A stretch of 64,000 nt of DNA, from positions 28,776,217-28,840,216 of the forward strand of contig NC_023755.2 in the NCBI RefSeq assembly GCF_000499845.2. The letters run 5' to 3'. This stretch comes from Phaseolus vulgaris (taxonomy: Eukaryota; Streptophyta; Magnoliopsida; Fabales; Fabaceae). The notes under the pieces are model-generated. The model did no database searches and had not been told where the DNA came from. It was given only the letters and a program-made list of their open reading frames with translations. This document shows, in pieces, positions 11,912 through 24,696 of the stretch. Numbering within the stretch: position 1 is the stretch's first letter; every line of letters begins with the position of its first letter. Position numbers and translations under genes: made by a program.

Positions 11912-13111
11912 TCATTTACTATTCTTGAGGACAAACAAGATTTTAGGTTGGGGGAGTTTGGGTCCAACAAGAATGTTTGGAAGCCTCCTCATATTTTTTT
12001 GGTCCAACATGTGAAGATATAGATAAAACGATGTTTTAAAAGTAGAAGATAAAACATTATGAGAAAGAAAATGTTTTATGGGATATTTGAAACTCACAAA
12101 CAACATTTGTAGTTTGAAAATCAACAAGGTACGTTGGTGGTCTTTTCTTGTTAGTGGATCGTCTAAGAGGGGTGACTAAAGTCTTATAAGAGGTATTAGC
12201 CTCCACATTATCATCACATTGTTTAGGTTGCAAAACAAAAAAATCATAGTTTTGCTCATAATTTTGGGGAATGGGTAAAGATAAATTATTGGTACTCTTA
12301 TGTACAACAATTTTCAATTGATATAAAAATTGATTTTCATAAAAGATTACATGTCTTGATACCTCAACTCTATGACTTTTAAGATTAAGAAAAGATAACC
12401 TTTAGTATGTGATTGGAAGCCAAGAAAAACACCATGGACAATATGACTGTCAAGTTTTTCTCTATTTGCAGTAATAATATTAAATTAAAATAGCATAAAC
12501 AACCAAAAACACGTAAAATGGAAATATCACATAGCTTGTTGTAAAAAATTTCATATGGAGAAACATTATTAAGTAGAGGAGTATGAATACAATTTATTAA
12601 CAAAGTGGCATGTTGAGTAGCAAAATTTCTTAAAAGAAAGGGTAGATTGGCTTGGAAAAGTAAAGCACAAGTAACATTTAAGAGGTGTTGATGTTTTCTT
12701 TTAACGATTTCATTTTGTTCAGGTGTTTCAACACATGTAGTTTGATGTATGATGCCCTTGGACAAAAGGTAAATTTTCATAGCAAACTTAGCTTTGTTAT
12801 CAATCTGAATGGTTTGAAAAATTGTTTTAAAATGATTTTCAATGTATGTAACAAAATTAATAATATGATTTCTAAGTTCAGATTTAGCATGCATAGGAAA
12901 AAGCCAGGTAAACTAAGAATAATCCGAATAATCCTCTACAACAGTTAGGAAAAATTTATGACCATGCATAGAAGGCACAAGACAAGGTTCCCAAACATCC
13001 ATGTGAAGCAATTCAAAAACATTGTCTGTGTGCGTATTACTCAATAAAATGTAATTTTATTTGTTTAGCACGATGACTAGTGTCACAAACATAAGGTTTT
13101 TCAGCAAAAGT
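11912..13111 (-). pseudogene. Copia integrase relic
   Basis: The minus strand reads, from right to left: the end of the GAG-pre-integrase zinc region (CDTSHRAKQIKLHF near 13060-13095), an integrase core with the first Asp (ELLHMDVWEP near 12990), then TPEQNEIVKRKHQHLLNVTC near 12680-12740 carrying the glutamate, and a linker PLRRSTNKKRPPTYLVDFQ near 12120-12180. In the expected second-Asp position the sequence reads QIDNKAKF, so Asp persists but the Gly-Glu-Phe context is lost. Multiple stops break the frame. It differs in sequence from the C integrase, so it is a separate copia lineage. No reverse transcriptase follows. Confidence 0.8.
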
Positions 13112-13690
13112 TGTTCTCACCAGTTGACCTTGATTGGATTGAATGGGTGAGCTCCGCTTCTGATCTGTTTCCAATCGGCACTCGGAGATGTTGTTCCACT
13201 GGGACAAAGGGGGCTCTACCTGTTGATCACACTCCGACGATCAAGTCAGTGAGAGCATTAAACTATAAGTATATCACTGTAACACTTAGAAAAAGAAACA
13301 TACCTTTACCCAGGGTCTTAAACATCTTTTATAGACATTCTTTCAACAACTTTCACAAGTGAGAATATAATCTCAACATTCAAAATATAATCTTCAACAC
13401 AATATAATTCAACATAATTCAAAAGTAACAATATTCGGTTAACGTGTATCTATTATTTTTCGGGTACAAACATTCCTAACCACTTTGACCTGTATTTATT
13501 AATATGCTTCAACTAATTCAGTTATTCCTCTTGTTGTTTTTAATTATCTTTTCCACATATACCGAACAAAATATTTGGGCTACCCACCAACGAGTTTTGG
13601 GCCCATACCTAGCCCAGATCGAGCTAAGCGTGACTTATACTACTGGGTTGACCATTTCTAAGTACGTGGGTCGAGTTGACTTATAGTACA
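13112..13690 (-). mobile_element. Solo LTR, gypsy type, 579 bp
   Basis: Read on the minus strand, the segment runs from TGTACTATAAGTC to GTCAACTGGTGAGAACA. Its 3' part has GACTTGATCGTCGGAGTG, close to the GACTTGAGCGTCGGAGTGC found in the larger gypsy-type LTRs at 50220, 55211 and 24434. The flanks are AAAGT (13107-13111) and AAAAT (13691-13695), a probable 5-bp target duplication with one change. This is a short, old solo LTR of that lineage. Confidence 0.6.
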
Positions 13691-15590
13691 AAAATATAAG
13701 GATAATGAGACCTAATCTTAATTACATCTAAAAGATGTCCCATTCTATAGCACCATAGACTCATGTTCTTATCAATATAATTGTAAGTAGAAGGAACTAT
13801 TTAGGCAATACAATTGTAAGTAAAAGCAACTATTTGAACAGTGGATTTGTGAAAAGCATAAGAATTGAAAATATATAAGCTAGCATTTATATAAACTAGA
13901 TCAATCTTCTCGTTGGTTTGAATGCATGTATCATGCCATTTTTAGAAGAAAAAATCAATTTGTAGTAAAGTATTGAGACAATTTTAATCTAAAGTAGTTG
14001 ATAGTTACAATCTTGATTGCTAATTAGATATCAATTTAAAATCTAGTTTATAAATTTTATTAATAATAAAAACTAATTTAGATACCAATAATTTTTTTTT
14101 AGTCTCTAAAATAATATTTAATTTAATCAATATAGTGACTAATTATTTTTTATTTTTAAAACTAATTTTTTTAATGATTTTCTGTATAATTAATATAGTT
14201 ACATCAACTATATTAGTTTACAATATTTGTTTATAATATTAAAACCTTTGTTCGTAATATTTATTTATAGTTTTAAAAGCTGTGAAAATCTATAATTTTG
14301 TCCAATTATATAATTTATAACTTTGAAATAAACTATCGTAATTATTTAATTGTTGTCTTACAAGTATAATTATGTAAAACATTATATGAATATGTATATA
14401 TGATTGATGTTAATTTTTAGTTAAATAATACAAGTTTAATTTTTATACATTAATAGCATGAATAATATTTATATTATCATTTAAATATAAAAAAAAATGA
14501 TGCATATGATTTTTATGACAAATATATATGTAACTTATATGAATAAATCTCCCTTCCCTTTCATATTCAAGTAAATTAATGACATTCAGACAAAGAGACT
14601 CGTCCTTCCTTTATCTTATCATTTTCCCTTCTCTTTATGTCCTAATCGAGAAAATACTCCTAAGTTTCTAGGAACTTCTGGGAAGGAAAAAAAGTTTTAC
14701 CTGTCAAATAAAGTTCATGATTTAAAAATAATAAACATATAACAAGAGAGAGAGAGAAAATTGGGGAGAATTAGGTCAAATATAAAATTAGAGGAAGAAA
14801 AAAAAGTGAGTTTGTTAAAGATTTAAATAAATATCATTAAAATTAATTATTATATTTGAGATACTATGTTGTTTTAAATTTGGAGTTATATCATGATTTA
14901 ATTTTTAAAAGATATCTCAAAAGATTAAGGAAGGAAGATGTATTTAGTATGTCATTGATTTCGACTCATAAGTAATTTGTGATTATTCAGCATATCAAAA
15001 CAAGTCCTCAATTGTTGTCTAAGGGAAATGAGGGTTCGTCTTTGGAACCACATTTCCATTCTTACAAACGATGTGAATGTTTTGATCTCAAATTCGTTGA
15101 GATAATGTCATTAGGGTTAATCATCGCATATGGGTATTGTCTAGTTTGAAGTTTGGAACTTCGTCACTGTTATGTCCTTAAAAGGCACCTCAGAGGGTTG
15201 AGAGAAAAAGGTGTATTTAGTTTAGTTTAGTGAGACTATTGCATTTTGAACCACTTTTCCATTCCCATAGACATCAATATTCGGACCTCAAATGTATTGA
15301 GATAACATCATTATGATCAATTATTACATTTGAGGTATTGTCTGCTTTAGAGTTTGGAACTCCATCACGATTTTGTCTTGCAAAAATGGTAAGCAGAGAA
15401 AATTTATTGGTTTTATGATCACTAAACAAGTTATAGTACAACTTGAAGATATATTATAGTTAATTCAAATTGCTGTAATCAAATTATGTATTTTTTTCCT
15501 TAGCTTGGTTTTTGTCCCTAAGGTGGGTTTTGCCGAGCAAGGTTTTAATGAGTCACATTCTTTAATAAAATATCATTTTCAGATCAATTC
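13691..15590. other. AT-rich intergenic DNA
   Basis: No gene or RNA is recognisable. Bases 14040-14170 repeat a sequence also seen at about 6250-6340 (TAGTGACTAATTATTTTTTA type), so it is a dispersed element remnant. Bases 14960-15390 contain two diverged copies of a roughly 240-bp block (GAGATAATGTCATTAGG and GAGATAACATCATTATG versions). Confidence 0.5.
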
Positions 15591-15594
15591 TTGT

Positions 15595-16100
15595 CAAGAT
15601 GTTTGAAAATAAATTACTATCATTATAATTTAAAGCCGTTTGAAAATAAACAATCATCACATTAGATCACAATAATATGAGTCGTTTAAAAATAAGCGAC
15701 CATCATCATAATCAAAAGTTGTTTGAAATAAGCAATCATCACAACAGATCATACTACAAAGTTTTTTGGAAATAAATGGCCATCATCATAATTCGATGTT
15801 GTTTGAAAATAAATAACCATCACATTAGATCATAGTACAAATTTATTTGAAAATAAACTACCATCATCATAATCCAAAGTAATTTGAAAAGTAAAATACG
15901 AAGTCATTTATAAATAAGAAACCATCATCATAATTCAAAGTTGCTTGAAAATAAACAACCATGACATTGGATCATAATACATTTTTTTTAAAAATAAGCG
16001 ACTATCAAAATAATTTGAAGTTATTTGAAAATAAATGACCAACACATCGAAACAAATTAGTACAAAGTCACAACAACTTGATGCCTACAATTCATTTAAA
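15595..16100. repeat. Minisatellite: TGAAAATAAAC-ACCATCATCATAAT repeats
   Basis: Roughly eight diverged units of about 60-65 bp alternate GTTTGAAAATAAACAACCATC with CATCATAATTCAAAGTTG or CACATTAGATCATAGTACAA. The units are visible by eye across the block. There is no coding capacity. Confidence 0.75.
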
Positions 16101-19100
16101 AATAAGTGATCATCCCATCCTATGAATATTTAAAAACACCATTGATCAAAGTAATTCGATGGATATTTAAAAAACTTAGTTGTTGAATATGAATGTGTTG
16201 ACCTAATTCGGCAAGTGTGCCGAATCAGAAGTAATAATTTGTCTTAAAAGGCGGATACTGATCCCACAAGGAACAATTCTCTTAAAATCTTAATGTGTAA
16301 CATTCACTAGATATTGAAATGGGTGCAGTAAATTGATTCAAGGTATATGATCATTGTTTAAATAAAGTTTACTTGTAATTTGAATAAAAATAAAGTAAAT
16401 GATTATGAAAAGTTGATTGATTCAATTGGGATTGAAGTTAATCTTTCTTACTCGTTTGTATTTTGGTAAATAAAAACATACAACATTCTTACTTAATTGA
16501 TATAGATGCAACAAAAACAATCATTCATATTGATTCCTCACATGAAATTATTAAGATCATCTCCTAAACATTGATTCATAAACTATTTAGCAAAAGTTCT
16601 TATCATTAAGAAAAAATGTTATAAAGCATTTGATATGTAATAATTTATTTCTAGGATTAAAACACATCAAGTATTTTCATTTAGGTCAAATCATCATAAA
16701 TACTATCCAGTCAATTGCAAATATCTAAATCAAGAATAAAAATTCAAGCTTTAAGCATAAAATGAAAATTACAATATTAAATAAGAGCGAAATGTTATAG
16801 ATAAGTATCACCTTAATATATAAGAGTTTGAAATGATTACATTCAATCCCAGAGGAAAAGAATTAGTCATTCATGGTAGCCATTACATGCACCAAAAGAT
16901 GGTGGAAAGCAAAATAAGAAGATTCAAGACTTTTCTCCTTAACAGACTGCCTCCTAGGTTTCCTTCCTTTCCTTTCTCTATGTATTACGCCCTTATTTAA
17001 CCTAATTGGACTTGAGTTAAGTGATATTTATTCATAATATATTCATTTGCTTCATCTCTCCTTAAATTCTTGAAAATAACATAAAATTTGGAATAAATAA
17101 TTCTATTAAACTCATAACTTCAAAATATATTATTAAATTATAAATTTTCAAATTAGGGTTGACTCATAGCTTAATCAACAATTAAAAGCAATATAATGAA
17201 ACTTCAATATATAAATTTTTGCAAAATAACAATATCAAAATGCAATTATAAATTTTTGCATGAAATTTCATTAAATAATGAAACTTATCAAAATGCAAAT
17301 TGAAAAGGATGTCATGCTTAAATATAAAGCAATTCAAATATTTCAAACACTTCACACGAAACAATGACACTCAAAGGTCATGTCTTAGATGACATAAAAA
17401 AACTGAAACGTCAATTGTAAAAAGATGAAATGTCTCGAAGGGGTAGAAAATCTCTCATTAATACACATTGAAAAATACATCATTATGGGACATGTCATAC
17501 CAATTAGAAAAGCATAACAAAATTAGCCTCTTGAGAGTCGCAAAGATCAACCTGGTTGTAAAAATAAAACCTCAAAACTAGTTACTTAAAATTGAACATT
17601 AAAACTTTCATCCCTCAAATCAACTTTAAAACTTTCATCCCTCAAATCAGTACACCTGCACCTCATCCATGGATTTCGAGTTTGGGAACTCATGTGCATA
17701 TTCGTCTATGAGATATATGGAGATGTATCAACATAATAATATAAAATCAAATAAGATTAGGTGACCCCATATATAACTAAGATATGTATATTATAATTGA
17801 TTTAATTTCAAATATTTAGTGATCACTCATATTTTTTATTTATTTTAAATATCCTTTCAATCATTTTGGCTTGGACTCAGGATCCTACAAATACATATTA
17901 ATCCTATAAGGATTACTCACTCAATTCTTTTATTCATTTTTATACTTATATTGTATAATTTTGATGACTCTTCAGAAAATTTTCTACAGGTGGATCTCTC
18001 AACTTCATCAGCAATTCGACGCTCAACCCTCATAGATATAAACTCAACTTCATAAAAATATCACTCTTTTTTTTCATCCTGAGAGAATCTCATTTTCTTA
18101 TTGAAAATGTACACTCTAAAATTGAAGCTTAATGTGGAGGCAAAGTTTTTTTTTCTTCGGAAAATGGATTAATGGTAAATTAATTTTTTGAAAAAAATAA
18201 TTTGGGAAAGAAATCTTAAAACAATTAAAGTGGTGACCAGAAGAATCTTTCTACAAAATATTTCAGTATCAAGATTTTTTTAAAATTATAAAATGAAAAT
18301 AAATTATCATACATAATAGTTTGAAATTGAATGATAAAAATAAATATATCTTTTTCTAATATTTATAGGGTAATATTATAATTTTAAGGAATTAAGTTGG
18401 AAGTTTTGTCAAACAAAATGGTTGTGCTTGGTTTGGAATTTTATATTAACTAGATCTAATCAAAATCAAATAAAAAAATCGAACCAATCTAAATCAATGA
18501 AAATTGATTGGTTGGAATTTTATTTTCTGTTAAATTTAATCTAATCTCAATTGCTTATGATGGCATGTATGGTGATGGGTGAAGGGTGTTGAGAGATGGT
18601 CATGACTATTAATGATGGGAAGCTCAAAGAAGAGTTGGTTTGAGATTTAGGTGCAGTGTTTAGGTGATAGTGATTTAGGTAGATACAAGTATAATAATGC
18701 ATTCTCTCAGTTATTTTTTTTTTATCATAGTTTCATTTTAATAAAAAGAATTGTGTACAGACAATATAAATAATTTTACATAATTATTCAATCACAAATC
18801 ACCATTGTTATAATTTTCAAGATGATTCTCCAAATATTTGTGGGAGAATAACAGTGAACCATCATTTTGAATTGATATCTAAAAAAGCAACACCAAAATT
18901 TTCTAATAAAGTGTATTATTATTAAGAAAAGATTGGTGTTTCTCCACACAATGAAGAAGCTAAAACATATTAAAAAGTAAATTTTAAATTTAATTTAACT
19001 TAATTAGAAAAAAATAGTCATTTATATATTATGAAATTATGGTTCAATAGGTACTTGATAATGGGTGTCCTCAAATTCAACAAATTTTTGTTAAGATATA

Positions 19101-19565
19101 TTCTAAATAACTCTGATAAAAGAAATGAGTTAAATTCATTTTTTTAATAATTCAATTTTATAATAATATTAAAAAGTAAACTTTAAATCTAACTTAATTT
19201 TATAAATTTGACTAGCATATATTTTAAGATTTTCATCCACTCATAAAATGTTTTTTTTTTAATCAACGTGATATCTTTAACAAAATGTCAAACCAAATCA
19301 ACAAAACAAGTTATTTTGAGTTATTAGTTGAATTGGATGTTTAAAAATTAAGAATAATAATGTTAGATCTCCATAGTAATATAATTTTTCCGGAGTGGTG
19401 AAATATTTTCACATTGAAATAAGATAAGTAATGTGAGCTTTCCTAGAATTTTTATACATAAAAAAGCAAGATGCCTATAAGCAAAGTATAAACCGATGCA
19501 CGTTCTTACATTGAAGATGAAAGATTCAAAGAAATAACTCCTAACAAGGAAAGAGAACTTATGCT
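16101..19565. other. AT-rich intergenic DNA with repeat remnants
   Basis: I see no gene. Bases 16195-16275 contain CGGCAAGTGTGCCGAATC followed by GATCCCACAAGGAAC, a phrase I associate with dispersed legume repeats, possibly the start of a decayed element running to about 17000. The rest is AT-rich single-copy-looking DNA, including the region just upstream of the phytocyanin gene. Confidence 0.45.
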
Positions 19566-19751
19566 TTGCTCCAGAATCAAAGTAACCCAAAGAGGCAGAG
19601 AATAAGAAAAAGTTTGAAAAGCTTCACTGCCACATTTTGTAAAGTTTACATGCATCTGATGCCTACAAAAACCATGATGTTGGTCCAGTTTATTGCATCC
19701 CTCTATCTCCAACATTTGCTTTGCAATACCCACTTGCCTCTTCTCAACTCA

Positions 19752-21494
19752 ATGGCTACCATCATTTTAAGGTCAAATGAAGTGCCTCATGCCTTGGTCT
19801 TGTTCTGTGTCTTGTTCTCTGTCTTGCTGATGCTGCCCAACTGTGGTGCCTATGAATTTTTAGTTGGAGGCCAAAAGGGTTGGAGTCTCCCAAGTGACTC
19901 CAGTTCCAACCCTTATAATCAATGGGCACAAAAGAGCAGATTTCAAATAGGAGACTCCCTTGGTAAGTTTTTATTCAAACTTAAGTCACCAACCTTATGC
20001 ATGTCTTCTTCATTGCTTTTAACTTTAATCCAAGGCAGGGGAAACAAGTGGGACTCTTTAACAAAGTCTAAATCAAATGGCATTTTTTAAAGTAGGATCT
20101 GTGGAATTAGTTAGATTTGTTATAAGATATACATATAGGATTTTTTACCAATTTGATGAATTTTTTTTTCTTAATTATTAAAATAAATAAAATTTTAAAA
20201 AATTATTAAAATGGATAAATCATATCATAAGAATACAACATTTAAAATCTAATTGTACTGAATTCAGTTCAAATAAAATAAAGTTGTCACATCTTGACAT
20301 GACTTCATATTAGTACAATTTACTCATTTTAGTAATTATTTTAAAATTTTACCTATTTTATTAAAAGGTAAAATTTTATCAAATTTATAAAAAATTCATA
20401 TATAATTAATTTAATAATATACAATTTATTCTAATCATATATAATTTATTCTCAATAACTCTTGTCATATATAATTTATTCTAATCATATATTATTGATT
20501 TAATAATAATGAGAGAAAATAGTTTATTATATCTTAGTATAAAGGGTGTTTAATTAGTAACACAATTTTTTTTTTTGACATAAATTAGTAACACTACCTT
20601 ATTAACACATACTTTAGCATTGCTTAAAGTTTATTGAAAGCTACAATTTAAGAGACTTGTTAAATATGAGATGAGACCAACCAAAATTTATGATTTTCAA
20701 TAAATTTCTTTCTCCCTATATTTGCTATGATAAAAAAAAGCTGTACTTGTACCTTGTGTGGAAGTTTAGAAAACTTTCAAACCACAGTGCTACACTAATC
20801 AGAAGGATCGAAACATTGTGTTGTACATATCCCTTTCCAACAACACTAAAATGTTAAAACTTTGTAACAAGAAAGATGACACAATCAATCATTTCAATTA
20901 AAGAATCTGAAGTAGTTGGTTATTGAGAAGAGTGGAGTTATATTTGAACTTACAAACATGCCAATTGCAGTGTTCAATTACCCTTCTGGAAAAGACTCAG
21001 TGATTGAAGTAAGTAGCCAAGACTATGGCAGTTGCAATACTGATGCATACAGTGAAAAATTCTCAGACGGTCACACAGTGATCAAGCTCAACCAATCAGG
21101 GCATCACTACTTCATCAGTGGAAACAAAAACAACTGTCTCAAAAATGAGAAACTGGAGGTGATTGTGCTGGCTGACAGGAACAACAAAAACACACACACC
21201 AACCAATCAACTCCTTCACCTTCTCCCTCTCAATTTACAACAGAATCATTAGCTCCATCCCCAGCACCTTCTCAGCAACAGGTTCCATCTCCAGTGGCAG
21301 CACCTCCTCAGCAAGAGGCTGCTTCTCCACCATCTCCACCCTCAAACCAAACTCCAGCTCCAGCTCCAGCTCCTGTCAGTGATCACCCTTCTCCTCCTTC
21401 TCCTCCTCACAATACTGCTTCCTCAGTCCGGGTCAGTTTTGCTGGTTCTGTTGGAGCATTATTCATGGCCTCAGTTCTGGTTTTTTCTTTCTAA
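19752..21494 (+). CDS. Early-nodulin-like protein (phytocyanin family, probable GPI-anchored chimeric AGP)
   Basis: Two exons, 19752-19962 and 20971-21494, join at GACTCCCTTG|TGTTCAATTAC (donor GTAAGT, acceptor TTGCAG) to give 244 residues. Residues 1-33 are a signal peptide. Residues 34-137 are a plastocyanin-like domain with the disulfide pair C92 and C126. The strand where copper phytocyanins keep a Cys ligand reads HYFISG, so the copper site is lost, as in early-nodulin-like proteins. Residues about 146-220 are Pro/Ser/Ala-rich with SPSP and APAPAP glycomodules, expected to carry arabinogalactan. Residues 225-244 form a hydrophobic GPI-attachment tail. An in-frame ATG 62 codons upstream would give no signal peptide at the start, so I prefer 19752. 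Members act at the plasma membrane and cell wall; the specific role is unknown. Confidence 0.92.
20552..20594 (-). mobile_element. Minimal poly(A)-tailed insertion with 12-bp target duplication
   Basis: The direct repeat AATTAGTAACAC (20552-20563 and 20583-20594) flanks 19 bp consisting of a T11 run plus a few bases. It lies in the intron of the phytocyanin gene. Direct repeats around a homopolymer fit a nearly complete 5' truncation of a LINE or SINE inserted on the minus strand. Confidence 0.5.
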
Positions 21495-22310
21495 GTGGGG
21501 TGTATGATGTTGTATGAGTGGTTGATTATCATTTTTTAGTTTTGCTCTTTTTCTTCCACAATTTTTTTTTGTTTTTTATGGATTTCTATACTTTGAGTTC
21601 AGTATTATTAAACTGGACTTTGGTTCAAAGTTGGAATGCTATCTGATATTTGTTTGTGAAAATTTGAGAAATAATCTGACAAAAAATGTACCCTTTTGTG
21701 TGCTTCTTATTTGATGATTGCAAAAGTATTCTATATGTATACCTGTTGATCTTGAAATAAAGTAAAACAACTTTTAATTGTAATAAAGTCACAAAATATG
21801 GTAGATTAACGTAATTAATATCATAGATTAACGTGATTAGTCTATATATCTTATGGAAATATTTATTTTGGAATTTTAAGGGAACTCCACTTGTACATTT
21901 CACTTATTCTCACTCCTTTTAAGTTAAAAAACGTTTATAAGCTACATTTCTCCATTTTAATATATACCTTTGGATTTTTAAATGGATCCTAAAAACATAA
22001 CACATCTTTAGATTTTTATCAATAATTTATTTATTAAGTTATAATTATTTTATTTTAAATAAATAAAGTATAAAAGTTAAGAGACTTATTTATACTATTA
22101 TTTTGTAAAAACAAAAACTGAAAAATAAAAAAATTACCTAGATTAAACTTTATTTAAAATAATAAAAAAAAATATTTTATTACGGTAAAAAAATTAGAGT
22201 AAATTACAATGTTACTATAGATTTTTTTTTTTCAAATTAGACTTACACCTTTCTACATTTTTTAAGAGTTAGAGTGATTTCTTTTAAAAACTTAAAGGCC
22301 AACATAATGA
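21495..22310. other. 3' flank of the phytocyanin gene
   Basis: This holds the probable 3' UTR of the plus-strand gene, then AT-rich DNA with no recognisable gene. The 92-residue minus-strand frame at 21625-21903 has no domain and an AT-driven composition. Confidence 0.5.
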
Positions 22311-22329
22311 CAATATTATTAGCACAAAT

Positions 22330-22590
22330 AACACATATTACACCGATTTTATGAGATATATTATACCGATTTTATTATCGATGTAAATCTTATCGATGTA
22401 AAATATCAATCACATATTGCATAGATTGTAAAAACTGATGTAAAAATACCAAAATTTGACTAAAATATAATTCAAAAAAATAGCATCTAGAAGGGACATA
22501 TTACACTGGTTATGACCCAAAACCGGTGTAATATATTACAATTTTTACATGGGTTATTCACATAATCGATGTAATATGTCACATTTTTTT
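22330..22590. repeat. CACTA subterminal hairpin repeats, left edge
   Basis: At least four inverted motif pairs are visible, such as TACACTGGTT facing AACCGGTGTAATA near 22503-22545. They match the right-edge cluster and the 5.7-6.2 kb array in type. Confidence 0.75.
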
Positions 22591-23610
22591 AAAACAAATA
22601 TTAAAATGTGATTTTTCCCAACTTCTAATTGTTAAATCAAACCACGATACCAGCCAGATCAATTTCTATATTCAGAAATATAAAAACATGCAATTGAAAC
22701 TAATCAAAATAGTATAATTAAAACTAATGAAAATATACATATATGTAGAAAGTTACAAATCATGACATGTTTTGATTCCTAATTTGTATAAAATATTTGG
22801 ACCATTCTTGACAGATTTGTTCAAGAGTTTATATGTTCAGTGGCTCAATTTCTGCAAAAAAAACTGAGAAATGTAATAGTATATTAGTGTTCATAATAAC
22901 AAATATGAATTTATAATAAGAAGTTAGAGTATTTAAAATCTTATAATACCTATTCCCAAGAGTCTATAATATCCACACAGGCTATGGTCCACATCCAATG
23001 CATTACATAATAACCACATTCAAAGCTTCCTTGTTGCTTATTGCACTATTGTGAAATATAAGTAACAATTAATTTAAATGAACAACTAAAAAAATAAAAC
23101 TTAATAGTTCCAATGAATAGGTAAATGTACTAGGATAAATCTAATGTATAGTTTGTGATGATGAAGTGGATTTACCACCTAAGACACTGCATATATTAAT
23201 TGCATTAAAAATAAAAAAAAATAAGTAGTAATTGACAATAAATTATATAATTTACAATAAAATTAATAAAAAATACCTTTGTACTACGATCTTCATATAT
23301 GGACTTGACTTCCTATACAATGAACAAAAACACACAATAGTTGTCCATGAGACAAATAAGCATCAAATGCAGTGAGACCTAGTATAAAACATTTCATTAT
23401 TCATTTTTATAATTATGTAAACTCTAAATGTAACAAGTTTTACTTACCCATTCATAAAAGGAACCATATAAATCATATTTCTAGATGTCTGAATCCATAT
23501 TTTAATGTGAGTTTGACAATCAATATTTTTATTCCTAGACATTTGTATCGATTACAACTCAAGAAAACCATAAATATCAACATTTCCCATGTTGATAATT
23601 ATCTTATTTA

Positions 23611-24696
23611 TATACCTACATTGTTAATATAAATATCAGTGACATGATTTATGAAACATCATTCGATTAAATAACATGCAATTATTAAGGGTATTTACAT
23701 TATCCATAGTTGAATAACTTGTAATTATTAAGGGTACCGACCAGTCCTCGGGCGTCATTTGACCACTAGTAATGATGGGGCCGCGTAAGGTGGGTCTCAC
23801 GAGCGGCATGGGTCAGTGTCTCGTGAGGCACCTGCGCCAAGGTACTGAAGAGTGGTCAGACATCGATCACCAGGATGTGTTGATGTGTCCCCGGTAGTGT
23901 AGAGAGGTCGGACATCGATGACTCGAACAACAAAGCTGGGCCACGAGAGGTGGATCCCGGACCACACACCAGTTATCAATTAGGGAGAAACCTAGGTCAC
24001 GAGAGTCCATGCGTGTGGTGTGGATGACGTGTTCAGGCGTAACACAAGTAAAGAGCCACTGGAAAAGATATGACCTGAGAAGGTCACGTTCCAGGGGTGA
24101 GCTGCATGCATGACACGTGAACGGCTAAGACGCTCCCAGGACGGGTGATCCCAGAGATCAGGTGCACGAGGTGGCACCCAGGTGATCATCCCGTCAGAGG
24201 TTGCACTCCAGTTAGGAAGCCCTACACGCTAGGTTGCCCTAAGAGTGGGTAATAGCGGTGCTAGGGCCCACCCTCAGAAAGCCTATTTTGGGTAGTGGAA
24301 ACAATGGAAACCCTAGACTATATAAAGGGTAGTAATAAACCTAACAAGGTACGTTATTCATTTGCGCCGCTTCACACACACAAATTACACAAGAGCTTTT
24401 TACAGCTTACTTTGGTGTTTCCCAGCCCTACACTGACTTGAGCGTCAGAGTGCAAACGGCCTCTAGGGCGCCCTTTGTCTTTGTGATTTTAGGTGTTTGA
24501 TCGAAAGAAAGGCACGAACGAAGGCACAGAGAGAATTGGGCGTGGGAGTATCGTGAGACATATGAAGACCCTCGAGTCAACTGGCACGAACATATACCTA
24601 CATTGTTAATATAAATATCAGTGACATGATTCATGAAACATCATTTGATTAAATAACATGTAATTATTAAGGGTATTTACATCATCCATAGTTGAA
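23611..24696. repeat. Direct duplication of ~105 bp flanking the solo LTR
   Basis: The block starting TATACCTACATTGTTAATAT occurs at 23611-23714 and again at 24593-24696, with about six differences by eye. The inserted LTR lies between the copies. After the first copy, a second short copy of TAATTATTAAGGG lies directly before the LTR. Confidence 0.8.
23733..24592 (+). mobile_element. Solo LTR, gypsy type, ~860 bp
   Basis: The segment starts GGTACCGACCAG, compared with TGTACCGACCAG in the intact LTRs at 48904 and 53896, and ends GGCACGAACA. It has a promoter-like TATATAAAG near 24319-24327 and the shared U5 phrase GACTTGAGCGTCAGAGTGC near 24434. It is therefore a related but different LTR family. 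Its first TG is lost. It sits inside the second CACTA ORF. No interior and no simple 5-bp target duplication are present. Confidence 0.75.

Noticed and set aside
19566..19751. Longer N-terminus for the phytocyanin gene
   Set aside because: An in-frame extension of 62 residues would bury the signal peptide; the family starts directly with one.
22200..22330. Search for a CACTA terminal inverted repeat at the left edge of the relic
   Set aside because: No CACTA start followed by a sequence repeated in inverse near 29000 could be found; limits are left approximate.
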